The notes under the pieces are model-generated. The model had not been told where the DNA came from and searched no databases. It worked only from the letters and a program-made list of their open reading frames with translations. Of a stretch of 64,000 nucleotides of DNA, positions 24,835 through 32,352 are shown piece after piece (within the stretch, counting starts at the first letter, position 1; each line of letters starts with the position of its first letter). Origin of the DNA: Phytoactinopolyspora mesophila (GTDB taxonomy: Bacteria; Actinomycetota; Actinomycetes; Jiangellales; Jiangellaceae); assembly GCF_010122465.1 (NCBI RefSeq), contig NZ_WLZY01000008.1:62001-126000 (forward strand), given 5' to 3'. Both the position numbers and the translations under genes were made by a program.

Positions 24835-25092
24835 TCACTCCCCCGCCGGGACGATGTTGACAACTTTGCGGCCACGCTTGCGGCCGAATTCGACGGAGCC
24901 CGCGGACGTGGCGAACAAAGTGTCGTCCTTGCCGCGTCCGACGTTCTCACCTGGGTGGAAGTGGGTACCACGCTGCCGGACGATGATCTCGCCGGCATTG
25001 ACCACCTGGCCGCCGAACCGCTTCACGCCGAGCCGCTGTGCATTGGAGTCGCGCCCGTTCTTGCTGGACGAGGCGCCTTTCTTGTGAGCCAT
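24835..25092 (-). CDS. rpmA: 50S ribosomal protein L27
   Basis: This 85-residue protein begins [48 protein letters not shown], the canonical L27 N-terminus that reaches the peptidyl-transferase centre. The mature-type MAHKKG start shows no Firmicute-style cleaved extension. It is 6 nt downstream of rplU and is terminated by the hairpin at 24763. Confidence 0.98.
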   Translation of the reverse strand: MAHKKGASSSKNGRDSNAQRLGVKRFGGQVVNAGEIIVRQRGTHFHPGENVGRGKDDTLFATSAGSVEFGRKRGRKVVNIVPAGE

Positions 25093-25098
25093 CGTGTC

Positions 25099-25410
25099 CT
25101 ACTTCGTCTCGATGCCGGTCACTTTGACCTGCGTGTACTTCTGCCGGTGCCCTTGGCGCCGACGGTACCCGGTCTTGTTCTTGTAGCGAAGGATGTGGAT
25201 CTTCGGACCCTTGACCTCGTCGACCACCTCAGCAGTCACCGAGACCTTCGCGAGCTTCGTGGCGTCGCTGGTCACGGTCTCGCCGTCAACCACGAGAACG
25301 GCGGGCAGGGTGACGGTCGAGCCGACCTCGCTGTGGAGCCGGTCGACGTCGATGACGTCACCGACGGAAACCTTCTTCTGGTTGCCGCCGCTACGGACGA
25401 TCGCGTACAC
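25099..25410 (-). CDS. rplU: 50S ribosomal protein L21
   Basis: This 103-residue protein starts [25 protein letters not shown] and ends [23 protein letters not shown], the L21 signature. The GTG at 25410 is used, with GAGAGTGAG upstream; the longer open frame to 25470 runs into the leader. It is the first gene of the rplU-rpmA unit, with a sigma-70-type promoter about 110 bp upstream, leaving a leader that could fold. Confidence 0.97.
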   Translation of the reverse strand: MYAIVRSGGNQKKVSVGDVIDVDRLHSEVGSTVTLPAVLVVDGETVTSDATKLAKVSVTAEVVDEVKGPKIHILRYKNKTGYRRRQGHRQKYTQVKVTGIETK

Positions 25411-25521
25411 CGCGGACTCACTCTCTACTATCGGGCCTGATGGGCTCGCTCGGCTTGGGCACGCGCACACCGCTTCGAAAAGCGGGCACGCGGGTTCGGG
25501 CGCGAGTAGCGCCGACGTCTA

Positions 25522-25551
25522 AGAATAGGGACTGGAGGCCCTTGGGGTCAA
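25522..25551 (-). promoter_or_regulatory. housekeeping promoter of rplU-rpmA
   Basis: On the minus strand TTGACC (25546-25551) and TATTCT (25522-25527) are separated by 18 bp. A start site near 25515 would give a leader of about 105 nt. That leader includes a CGCTT/AAGCG hairpin (about 25471-25485). No known ribosomal leader motif is recognised. This accounts for the gap between rplU and the fucose operator. Confidence 0.65.
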
Positions 25552-25661
25552 CCTGACACCTCCCCGGCGACGCTCGGGCACGTCGATCCCACCACCCCGG
25601 CCCGGGCTCCTACCACTCACCACACCGTCGGCACCACCCAGTCGGCGCGAGGTCACGTCGC

Positions 25662-25717
25662 TGGACAACCCCGCGGCCGGTGGGCTATACATCGGATGAC
25701 TAGGAAACATCCGATGT
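25662..25717 (+). promoter_or_regulatory. promoter and tandem operators of the L-fucose operon
   Basis: TGGACA (25662-25667) and TATACA (25686-25691), 18 bp apart, form a promoter. Two 11-bp near-palindromes of consensus ACATCSGATGT follow: ACATCGGATGA (25689-25699, overlapping the -10) and ACATCCGATGT (25707-25717), 18 bp centre to centre; together they also make a 13-bp inverted repeat. The layout fits repression by the GntR protein at 29.4 kb. Confidence 0.7.
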
Positions 25718-25751
25718 ATATGTTCGATGGCATGGACGTGGAGGACCTGTA

Positions 25752-27068
25752 GTGGCTGATGCCGAGCGCAGAATCACCGCCCTGGAGACCTGGGATATCC
25801 GGTTCCCCACCTCGCGTGAACTGGACGGTTCCGACGCGATGAATCCGGATCCGGACTACTCGGCAGCCTACGTCGCCCTCAAGACCGATCTCCCCGGAAC
25901 GGCCGAGGGACACGGATTCGCCTTCACGATCGGCCGTGGCAACGACGTCCAACGAGCCGCGATCGAAGCGCTGCGGCCGTTCGTCGTTGGACTCCCCCTC
26001 GAGGACACCCTTGCCGACCTCGGAGGATTCTGGCGGGAGCTGGTCTATGACTCCCAGCTGAGGTGGCTAGGCCCGGAGAAGGGCGTCATGCATATGGCGA
26101 TCTCCGCGGTGGTGAACGCGATGTGGGATCTCAAGGCGAAGCTGGAGGGCAAGCCCTTGTGGAAGCTGCTCGCTGACCTCACCCCCGAGCAGATCGTCGA
26201 CTTGGTGGACTTCCGATATTTGACCGACGCGCTCACCCCGGCAGAGGCATTGGAGATCCTCCGCCGGGCCGAGCCGGGCAAGGCCGAGCGCGAATCGCTG
26301 CTGGTGGCTGACGGTTATCCCGCTTACACCACGTCACCGGGCTGGCTCGGCTATGACGACGCGAAACTGGTCCGGCTGTGCAAGGAAGCAATGGCCGACG
26401 GCTTCCAGCAGATCAAACTGAAGGTCGGTTCGGATCTCGACGAAGACCTGCGACGGCTGCGGCTGGCCCGGGAGACGTGCGGGCCGGACATCCGGATAGC
26501 CGTGGACGCCAACCAGCGCTGGGATGTCGATGAAGCGATCACCTGGATCAACGCACTCGCTCCGTATGACCCCTGGTGGATAGAGGAGCCCACGAGTCCG
26601 GACGACGTGCTCGGCCATGCCGCGATCGCCCGTGGAGTCGAACCGATCCGGGTCGCCACCGGTGAGCACGTTCAGAACCGGGTTGTCTTCAAGCAGCTCC
26701 TGCAAGCCGAGGCGATCTCGTTCCTGCAGATCGACGCCGCGAGGGTCGCCGGGGTCAACGAGAACATCGCGATACTCCTGCTGGCCGCGAAGTTCGGTGT
26801 GCCCGTGTGCCCGCACGCCGGCGGCGTCGGCCTTTGTGAGCTGGTCCAGCACCTTTCCATGTTCGATTTTCTCGCCGTGAGCGGATCGCTGGAGCGGCGC
26901 AGCATCGAGTACATCGACCACCTGCACGAGCACTTCGTCGATCCGGTGGTGGTCCGGGACGGCCGCTACGTCGCCCCGTCGTCCCCCGGCTTCGGCGCCA
27001 CGATCAAGCCCGCCTCTCTCGAGAAATACGCTTACCCCGACGGTCCGGTGTGGTCGTCCGCCCCATAA
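25752..27068 (+). CDS. L-fuconate dehydratase (enolase superfamily)
   Basis: This 438-residue enzyme dehydrates L-fuconate to 2-keto-3-deoxy-L-fuconate. The N-terminus [28 protein letters not shown] is characteristic of L-fuconate dehydratases, including the human ENOSF1 type. The barrel carries the KxK base in [10 protein letters not shown] (about residue 220), metal ligands in [16 protein letters not shown] and TGEH, and the His/Asp partner region in [13 protein letters not shown]. The GTG at 25752 follows GGAGG. It is the first gene of a four-gene operon with mutarotase, dehydrogenase and lactonase. Confidence 0.92.
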   Translation: MADAERRITALETWDIRFPTSRELDGSDAMNPDPDYSAAYVALKTDLPGTAEGHGFAFTIGRGNDVQRAAIEALRPFVVGLPLEDTLADLGGFWRELVYDSQLRWLGPEKGVMHMAISAVVNAMWDLKAKLEGKPLWKLLADLTPEQIVDLVDFRYLTDALTPAEALEILRRAEPGKAERESLLVADGYPAYTTSPGWLGYDDAKLVRLCKEAMADGFQQIKLKVGSDLDEDLRRLRLARETCGPDIRIAVDANQRWDVDEAITWINALAPYDPWWIEEPTSPDDVLGHAAIARGVEPIRVATGEHVQNRVVFKQLLQAEAISFLQIDAARVAGVNENIAILLLAAKFGVPVCPHAGGVGLCELVQHLSMFDFLAVSGSLERRSIEYIDHLHEHFVDPVVVRDGRYVAPSSPGFGATIKPASLEKYAYPDGPVWSSAP

Positions 27069-27089
27069 GGGCGCGAGGAAGGAGCAACA

Positions 27090-27401
27090 ATGCAGCAGGT
27101 GGCCTTGCACACCCGGCTCAAACCTGGCAAGGAAACCGAGTACGACGAATCACATGCCGTGATCCCCGACGAGCTCGACGCCGCGCTGCGCGAGGCCGGT
27201 GTCCACACGTGGCGCATCTGGCGCAGCGGACGGGATCTGTTCCACCTCGTCGAGGTCGACGACTACCAGGCGATGCGGAACGCGCTGCGTGACCACCCGG
27301 CGAACATCCAGTGGCAGGCGAGGATGGCCGAGCTGCTGGAGGTCCAGGACAGCTATGCCGGCGACGACCACGGCCTGAGCCTCGTGTGGGAGCTTCCATG
27401 A
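27090..27401 (+). CDS. L-fucose/L-rhamnose mutarotase (RhaM/FucU-like)
   Basis: This 103-residue small alpha+beta barrel begins MQQVALHTRLKPGKETEYDESHAVIPDELDAALREAGVHTWRIWRSGRDLFHLVEVDDY. The conserved His, Tyr and WxIWR residues match RhaM-type mutarotases, which interconvert sugar anomers. The operon context makes L-fucose the likely sugar. It lies 21 nt after the dehydratase gene, and its stop overlaps the next start by 4 nt. Confidence 0.88.
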   Translation: MQQVALHTRLKPGKETEYDESHAVIPDELDAALREAGVHTWRIWRSGRDLFHLVEVDDYQAMRNALRDHPANIQWQARMAELLEVQDSYAGDDHGLSLVWELP

Positions 27402-28435
27402 TCACCCGCCGGCGAGCGGGGCGGACCGCGGCTGAACTCACGACCCTGTCGCTCGGCGGCGCCCCAATCGGCAATCTCTACCGCGCGGTCGACGACGATG
27501 ACGCGGCAGCGGCCATCGACGAGGCATGGCGCAGCGGCATTCGCTATTTCGACACCGCGCCCCACTACGGCCTCGGCCTCTCCGAACGCCGCGTCGGCGC
27601 GGCCCTTCGGCAGCGGCCGCGAGACCAGTACGTGGTATCCACCAAGGTCGGCCGGCTACTAGAACCCGTCCCGGCAGGCTCCGGCGCGCGCGACGATGAG
27701 GGTTTCGACGTCGCGGCGACACACCGGCGGATCTGGGACTTCAGCCGCGACGGCGTCCTCCGGTCCGTCGAGCACAGTCTCGAGCGACTCGGGCTCGACC
27801 GGATCGACGTGCTGTTCCTGCACGACCCCGACGACCACTGGCAACAGGCGATCGACGAGGCATGTCCGGCGCTGACCCAGCTTCGGGACGAAGGAGTGGT
27901 GACGGCCATCGGCGCCGGCATGAACCAGTCCGAGATGCTGTCCCGCTTCGTGCGCCACGCTGACATGGACCTGATCATGCTGGCCGGGCGGTACACGTTG
28001 CTCGAGCAAGGCGCGCTGGATGAGTTCCTGCCACTGTGTGAACAGCGCGGCGTCAGCGTGGTCGCGGCGGCGGTTTTCAACTCCGGGCTACTGGCCAAGC
28101 CACACCCCGAGCCGGGAGCGATGTACAACTACGGCGAGGCTCCGGCCACGCTGCTCCGCCGTGCGCAACACATCGGCCGGATCTGCGAACGGCACGGCAC
28201 CACACTGCCGGCGGCAGCTATGCGGTTCCCGCTGGCGCATCCGGCGGTGGCCACGGTGAACGTGGGCTCCCGCGACGCCGAACAGGTGCGGCGCAACGTT
28301 CAGCTGTTCCAGGCGCCGATTCCCTCGCAGCTGTGGTCCGAACTCCAAGACGAGGGTCTGCTGCGGGCCGACGCCCCGGTACCGGGTGCCGAAGACGAAC
28401 GGACCCCACCCACTCCCGGCCCGGCTGAGAGCTGA
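27398..28435 (+). CDS. aldo/keto reductase, probable L-fucose dehydrogenase
   Basis: This is a 345-residue AKR. The catalytic tetrad is visible as Asp and Tyr in YFDTAPHYGLGLSERRVGAAL (about residues 48-68), Lys in VVSTKVGRLLEP (about 80) and His in VLFLHDPDDHW (about 145). The family is close to bacterial D-threo-aldose 1-dehydrogenase, which oxidises L-fucose to the lactone with NAD(P). The position between mutarotase and lactonase supports this. The start ATG overlaps the upstream stop (ATGA). This is an AKR instead of the short-chain dehydrogenase used in the Xanthomonas pathway. Confidence 0.85.
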   Translation: MITRRRAGRTAAELTTLSLGGAPIGNLYRAVDDDDAAAAIDEAWRSGIRYFDTAPHYGLGLSERRVGAALRQRPRDQYVVSTKVGRLLEPVPAGSGARDDEGFDVAATHRRIWDFSRDGVLRSVEHSLERLGLDRIDVLFLHDPDDHWQQAIDEACPALTQLRDEGVVTAIGAGMNQSEMLSRFVRHADMDLIMLAGRYTLLEQGALDEFLPLCEQRGVSVVAAAVFNSGLLAKPHPEPGAMYNYGEAPATLLRRAQHIGRICERHGTTLPAAAMRFPLAHPAVATVNVGSRDAEQVRRNVQLFQAPIPSQLWSELQDEGLLRADAPVPGAEDERTPPTPGPAES

Positions 28436-28439
28436 TCAC

Positions 28440-29285
28440 ATGAGCGGAATCACCGACACCCATCACCACCTGTGGGACCCGGCCCGCCGGAACTACCCCT
28501 GGATGACCGGCCCGGCCGCTTCACTTCGGCGCCCCTACGGCCTCGACGAGCTGCGCTCCGTGACGTCGCCCGCGGGTGTCGCGCGCACCATTGTGGTCCA
28601 AGCCGCCCATGACGAGGACGAGACCGAAGAGCTCCTCGCCACGGCCGCCAGTTCCGAGGGCTTGATCGCGGGTGTGGTCGGATGGGTGGATCTGACGGCG
28701 CCCGATCTCGCGGAGCGGCTAGCGCGGCTGCGCTCGCTGCCCGGCGGTGAATTGCTGGCCGGAATTCGCCATCAGGTACACGACGAGACCGACCCCGAGT
28801 GGCTGACCAGGCCCGACGTGCTGCGTGGACTGTCGATGCTGGCCACCGCTGGTTTGGTGTACGACCTGCTGATCCGCCCACGGGAGCTGCCGGCCGCCCG
28901 GCGGGCGGTGCAAGAGGTGGACACGCTGGCGTTCGTCGTCGATCACGGCGCGAAACCCGCGATCGCCGAGGGTGTGCTGGAACCGTGGTCGGCGGAGATC
29001 GGCGAGCTGGCCCGGCTGCCGAACGTGTCATGCAAGGTGTCCGGTCTGGTCACGGAGGCTGACTGGGCGAACTGGACTCTCACCGATCTGCGCCCGTACA
29101 CCGACCGGCTGGTGGACGTGTTCGGAGCCGACCGGCTCATGTTCGGCTCGGACTGGCCGGTCTGCACACTCGCCGCGTCATACTCGGACGTCCTCCAGGC
29201 CACCCGCGAGTGCCTGGCCGAGCTCACCCCGGGCGAATCGGACGCCGTGTTCACCGGCAACGCCGCCCGGATCTACGGTCTCTGA
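28440..29285 (+). CDS. amidohydrolase family L-fuconolactonase
   Basis: This 281-residue COG3618-type hydrolase has the N-terminal metal site TDTHHHLWDPARRNYPWM. The central VGWVDLTAPDLAERL and GGELLAGIRHQVHDETDPEWL lie in the barrel, VVDHGAKPAI follows, and the C-terminal MFGSDWPVCTLAASY carries the late catalytic Asp. It opens L-fucono-1,5-lactone to L-fuconate. ATG 28440 is 4 nt after the dehydrogenase stop; an earlier in-frame codon lies inside that gene. It is the last gene of the operon and is followed at once by a palindromic element. Confidence 0.88.
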   Translation: MSGITDTHHHLWDPARRNYPWMTGPAASLRRPYGLDELRSVTSPAGVARTIVVQAAHDEDETEELLATAASSEGLIAGVVGWVDLTAPDLAERLARLRSLPGGELLAGIRHQVHDETDPEWLTRPDVLRGLSMLATAGLVYDLLIRPRELPAARRAVQEVDTLAFVVDHGAKPAIAEGVLEPWSAEIGELARLPNVSCKVSGLVTEADWANWTLTDLRPYTDRLVDVFGADRLMFGSDWPVCTLAASYSDVLQATRECLAELTPGESDAVFTGNAARIYGL

Positions 29286-29412
29286 CCCGTGATCGTGAGC
29301 GGATCCGCGCTATTCACCCCCGTGATCGTGAGCGGTTCACCGTCGCTATAGCAGCGTCATTGCGCTCACGATCACCGCGCGGCGGGGCAGAATTCTGCTC
29401 ACGATCACGGGG
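29286..29412. repeat. R1 palindromic element, nested four-unit copy
   Basis: Four units of the GTGATCGTGAG core occur in order forward, forward, reverse, reverse. The outer pair (29286-29300 with 29397-29411) matches over 15 bp and the inner pair (29322-29334 with 29363-29375) over 13 bp. It starts on the base after the lactonase stop and ends 33 bp before the stop of the convergent GntR gene. At 127 bp it is one unit longer than the other copies. Confidence 0.8.
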
Positions 29413-29444
29413 AAGGCGCCGGGGGATAAGGTGCCGCCGGTGCA

Positions 29445-30116
29445 CTAGAGCGCGTGCCGGAGCCAGTGTTCGACGCCGGACACGTGCACCGTCATCCACG
29501 ACCTGGCCAGCTCCGGCTGCCGGTTGGCCAGCGCGTCGTAGACGGCGCGATGCTCCTCCCAGGTGCGTTGCCAGGCGTCGCCCTCGGTCAGCCCCCGCCA
29601 TACCCGGGCCCGCTGGGTCGGCGCGGACAGGCTGTCGACCAGCGAGCTCAGGACCAGGTTGCCGGAGGCCTCGGCCACCACCCGGTGGAACTCCAGATCA
29701 TTGGCGATGAGGTGGTCCACCGGTGGGTTGGCACCGATCTCGTCGAGCAATTTCTGCAGCTTCCGTAGTTCGTCGTCGCTGATCCGGACGGCCGCCATCG
29801 CCGCCGCGGCAGGCTCCATGATCCGCCGCACCTCGAAGAACTGCAGCACGGAGTCGTCGCCGTGCAGATCGATGACGAAGTTCATGGCCTCCAGCAGAAG
29901 AGACGACTCCAGGCTGGTCACATAGGTGCCGTCGCCCTGCCGGACGTCGAGGATGTTGATCAGCGACAGCGCTCGCACGGCTTCGCGCAGGGAGTTCCTG
30001 GCCAGGCCCAGGCGGGCCGCTAGATCGGCTTCCCGAGGCAACCGGTCGCCCGGGCGGAGTTCGCCACTGACGATCATCTCTTTGATCTTGAGAATCGCCT
30101 CGTCCGTGACGGCCAT
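29445..30116 (-). CDS. GntR family (FadR/FCD) regulator, probable repressor of L-fucose genes
   Basis: This 223-residue regulator has an N-terminal winged helix (ILKIKEMIVSGELRPGDRLPREADLAARLGLARNSLREAVRALSLINILDVRQGDGTYV). The all-helical FCD domain (about 80-215) has the metal-binding pattern Asp in NDLEFHRVVAEAS and His in the later EEHRAVYDAL and HVSGVEHWL. FCD regulators commonly sense sugar acids. It lies convergent to the fucose operon, and similar 11-bp motifs occur before that operon, before this gene and before the sugar ABC genes. Confidence 0.87.
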   Translation of the reverse strand: MAVTDEAILKIKEMIVSGELRPGDRLPREADLAARLGLARNSLREAVRALSLINILDVRQGDGTYVTSLESSLLLEAMNFVIDLHGDDSVLQFFEVRRIMEPAAAAMAAVRISDDELRKLQKLLDEIGANPPVDHLIANDLEFHRVVAEASGNLVLSSLVDSLSAPTQRARVWRGLTEGDAWQRTWEEHRAVYDALANRQPELARSWMTVHVSGVEHWLRHAL

Positions 30117-30134
30117 CGCGCCTGCCTTCCCCAG

Positions 30135-30183
30135 AGATCGGACGTATTCTCGGCCTCAGTATGCCACCAGGGTCGTCCGATGA
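30135..30183 (-). promoter_or_regulatory. candidate autoregulatory sites of the GntR regulator
   Basis: AGATCGGACGT (30135-30145) matches the fucose operator consensus ACATCSGATGT at 9 of 11 positions. TCGTCCGATGA (30173-30183) matches at 8 of 11. They lie just upstream of the GntR start, centres 38 bp apart. Weaker than the sites at 25.7 kb. Confidence 0.4.
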
Positions 30184-30229
30184 CTCTTCCGGAACAAACC
30201 TCCGGCCGTGTCGGCCGACGTCGGGCACC

Positions 30230-31189
30230 TCAGGTGCCGGCCAGGCACTCCACCACCGGTGCGAAACGTTCGATGATCGCATCCGGCACGATGTAATAAG
30301 AGAACCCGAACTGCTCCCGCCGGGCACGCATCACCTCCGCGATGCGCTCCACAGGTCCGAGGAACGCCGCCGGCATGTCGAGCACCTGGTCGGCCGGCAA
30401 CCGCGCCCAGTCCCGGCCGCTCGTGTATCGCGCGACCGCCGCGCGCACATCGTCGTCGATCACCGGTGAGATCACCATCGACAACTCGACGTCACCCATC
30501 CGGGGCCCAGCTCCTTCCCGGATCCATTCGATCTTCTGCTTCATCGCCTCCGGCGTACGTTCGGAGAGAGCGTCGGAGATGGCGCCCTCGGGCAGCGCCT
30601 TGGGTAACACCCCGACGATGTCGGCTTCCCTTCCGGCCAGCCGCAACATGCGCTTGCTACCCGCACCGACCTGGATAGGTGGATGCGGACGCTGCGACGC
30701 GGCCGGGAAGGTGCTCAGCGACCTGATCGAGTAATGCTCGCCATCGAAGGTCACCTTCTCACCGGCCAGGAGACCTTTGAGGATCACGAGCGACTCCTCG
30801 AGCCGGTCCACCCTCAAACGGGCCAAGTCGAACGGCATTCCCGCGCTTTCGTACTCGTCGCGCAGCCAGCCTGCCCCCAGGCCCATCTCGAAGCGACCGC
30901 CCGAGAGCACGTCGAGAGTCGCGGCCTCTTTGGCGAGCATCACCGGGTGGCGATAGTCGTTGGCCAGTACGACAGTGCCGACGCGCAGAGTGGTGGTGGA
31001 CCCGGCTACGGCCGCCAGCGCGACCAGGGGGGCCAGCTGATCGCCGAACGGCTCCCGCACGAAGTGATCACGCAGCAGGAACGTACTGTAGCCGAGCCGT
31101 TCGGCCTGCCGAGCCGTATGCGCAAGTGATTCAGGCGAGCGAACCTGCTCGCCGAGAACACCGAAGCGGAAGGGGAATGTCGTGGTCAT
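30230..31189 (-). CDS. LLM class F420-dependent oxidoreductase (TIGR03621-like)
   Basis: This is a 319-residue luciferase-like TIM barrel. FRFGVLGEQVRSPESLAHTARQAERLGYSTFLLRDHF opens the fold; TTLRVGTVVLANDYRHPVMLAKEAATLDVLSGGRFEMGLGAGWLRDEYESAGMPFD and PPIQVGAGSKRMLRLAGREADIVGVLP are conserved in mycobacterial and actinobacterial F420 enzymes. No substrate can be given. Its close position to the fucose regulator looks incidental. Confidence 0.86.
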   Translation of the reverse strand: MTTTFPFRFGVLGEQVRSPESLAHTARQAERLGYSTFLLRDHFVREPFGDQLAPLVALAAVAGSTTTLRVGTVVLANDYRHPVMLAKEAATLDVLSGGRFEMGLGAGWLRDEYESAGMPFDLARLRVDRLEESLVILKGLLAGEKVTFDGEHYSIRSLSTFPAASQRPHPPIQVGAGSKRMLRLAGREADIVGVLPKALPEGAISDALSERTPEAMKQKIEWIREGAGPRMGDVELSMVISPVIDDDVRAAVARYTSGRDWARLPADQVLDMPAAFLGPVERIAEVMRARREQFGFSYYIVPDAIIERFAPVVECLAGT

Positions 31190-31297
31190 GACGCGACGCT
31201 AACGCTGCACGGCATGGCAAAACCGGCGGATTCCGGACGCGGCGTCCTCGCCCGCTCATGATCATGAACACTGCTGGACCTCTGTGGTCAAGTCTTC

Positions 31298-32044
31298 ATG
31301 ACCATGGGATTGAATGGGGGCATGAAGCATGCCGGCATCCTGGCGCACAGCGCCGAAGGCGCAGCCCTGTGTTTCCGTACGTTCTGCCAGCATGGCTTCG
31401 ACGAACTCGGTGAACACCAGCATCCCGACGTGACGCTCGATTGCATCGCCATGGCGCGGAGCATGCCGGCCTGGGACTCCGGCGACCACCAGAGCATTCG
31501 AACCACCCTCGCGACCTCGGTCAGCCGCCTGGCAGCGGCCGGAGCCGACTTCTTCGCCTGTCCGGACAACACCGCTCATCTGGCCCTCGAAGCATCGGGC
31601 CCGGAGCTCGCGCTACCCGGCCTGCATATCTCTCGTGTGGTGGCCGAGCAAGCCGCCCAGCAGGGTTTTACCCGCGTCGGGGTGCTCGGCACGTCGTACA
31701 CGATGGAGGGACCCATCTACCCCCGGGAACTCGCCGCGTGCGGCATCGAAGCCGAGATCCCCAACCCGGACGAGCGTCGGATGATCAATACGATTATCTT
31801 CGACCAGCTGGTCAACGGTGTCTTCACCGACGCCTCGCGGCAGGACTACCTGCGCGTGATCGACCGCCTCCGCGGCGTCGGCTGTGACGCCGTCGCCCTG
31901 GTGTGTACCGAGATCCCATTGCTCGTCACCCCAGAGGTGTCCCCGTTGCCCACCCTGGATTCGACCCGGTTGCTCGCACGGGCGGCGTTCGAGGTCGCCG
32001 CCGGACGCCGCCCGCTGCCATCGTGGCGTGGCGGTCGAGCCTAG
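31298..32044 (+). CDS. aspartate/glutamate racemase family protein
   Basis: This 248-residue cofactor-independent racemase-fold protein has both catalytic cysteines in context: FFACPDNTAHLAL (about residue 90) and AVALVCTEIPLLV (about 205). The segment FTRVGVLGTSYTMEGPIYPREL begins the second pseudosymmetric domain. It could racemise aspartate, glutamate or a related compound. The start is unsure: ATG 31298 gives MTMGLNGGMKHAGIL, while ATG 31322 gives MKHAGIL; neither has a well-spaced ribosome-binding site. No neighbour clarifies its role. Confidence 0.83.
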   Translation: MTMGLNGGMKHAGILAHSAEGAALCFRTFCQHGFDELGEHQHPDVTLDCIAMARSMPAWDSGDHQSIRTTLATSVSRLAAAGADFFACPDNTAHLALEASGPELALPGLHISRVVAEQAAQQGFTRVGVLGTSYTMEGPIYPRELAACGIEAEIPNPDERRMINTIIFDQLVNGVFTDASRQDYLRVIDRLRGVGCDAVALVCTEIPLLVTPEVSPLPTLDSTRLLARAAFEVAAGRRPLPSWRGGRA

Positions 32045-32239
32045 GGACCACAGCGGCATTGGCATAACAGCCGCATCAAGACCTCATAACGGTCCTTACG
32101 TCCGACCTATCGCCGACTTCGGCCAACATCGCACAAACCCACCCTTGACGTCGGCGTCTGCCTTGGCGCGGCGAGAATCGCCGACCACCTGCCCCACCTG
32201 CGGGCAGACCAGCCAGAGAAGTTGATCGAGGGCAGGGCA
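32045..32239. other. upstream part of a 308-bp gap before the sugar ABC operon, no gene seen
   Basis: There is only a short CTGCCC/GGGCAG hairpin (about 32190-32208) and no convincing frame. The regulatory signals of the sugar ABC operon follow at 32240-32283. Confidence 0.4.
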
Positions 32240-32283
32240 TTGACATCGGAGTTAACACAGTTACCATCGAATTCATCCGATCT
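32240..32283 (+). promoter_or_regulatory. promoter with fucose-type operator motifs before the sugar ABC operon
   Basis: TTGACA (32240-32245) and TACCAT (32262-32267) are 16 bp apart. ACATCGGAGTT (32243-32253) overlaps the -35, and TCATCCGATCT (32273-32283) lies downstream of the -10. Compared with ACATCSGATGT they match at 9 of 11 positions each. This would place the transporter under the same GntR as the fucose operon. Confidence 0.45.
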
Positions 32284-32352
32284 CTCGCCGTAGCTGTATC
32301 ACCTACTCTTCGGCGCTGTCTCACCTCCGCACCACCTGACATCTGGAGGACC

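Noticed and set aside
25411-25521. Possible ribosomal-protein leader riboregulator before rplU
   Set aside because: Only one small hairpin is visible, and no known L21 leader consensus can be recognised by eye.
31255-31268. TCATGATCATGA palindrome upstream of the racemase gene
   Set aside because: It is short and low in information, with no second site and no regulator nearby.
32178-32222. CPTCGQ-like zinc-ribbon fragment in a frame ending at 32225
   Set aside because: It is the end of a frame that overlaps the racemase gene out of phase, has no start of its own and shows no continued similarity.
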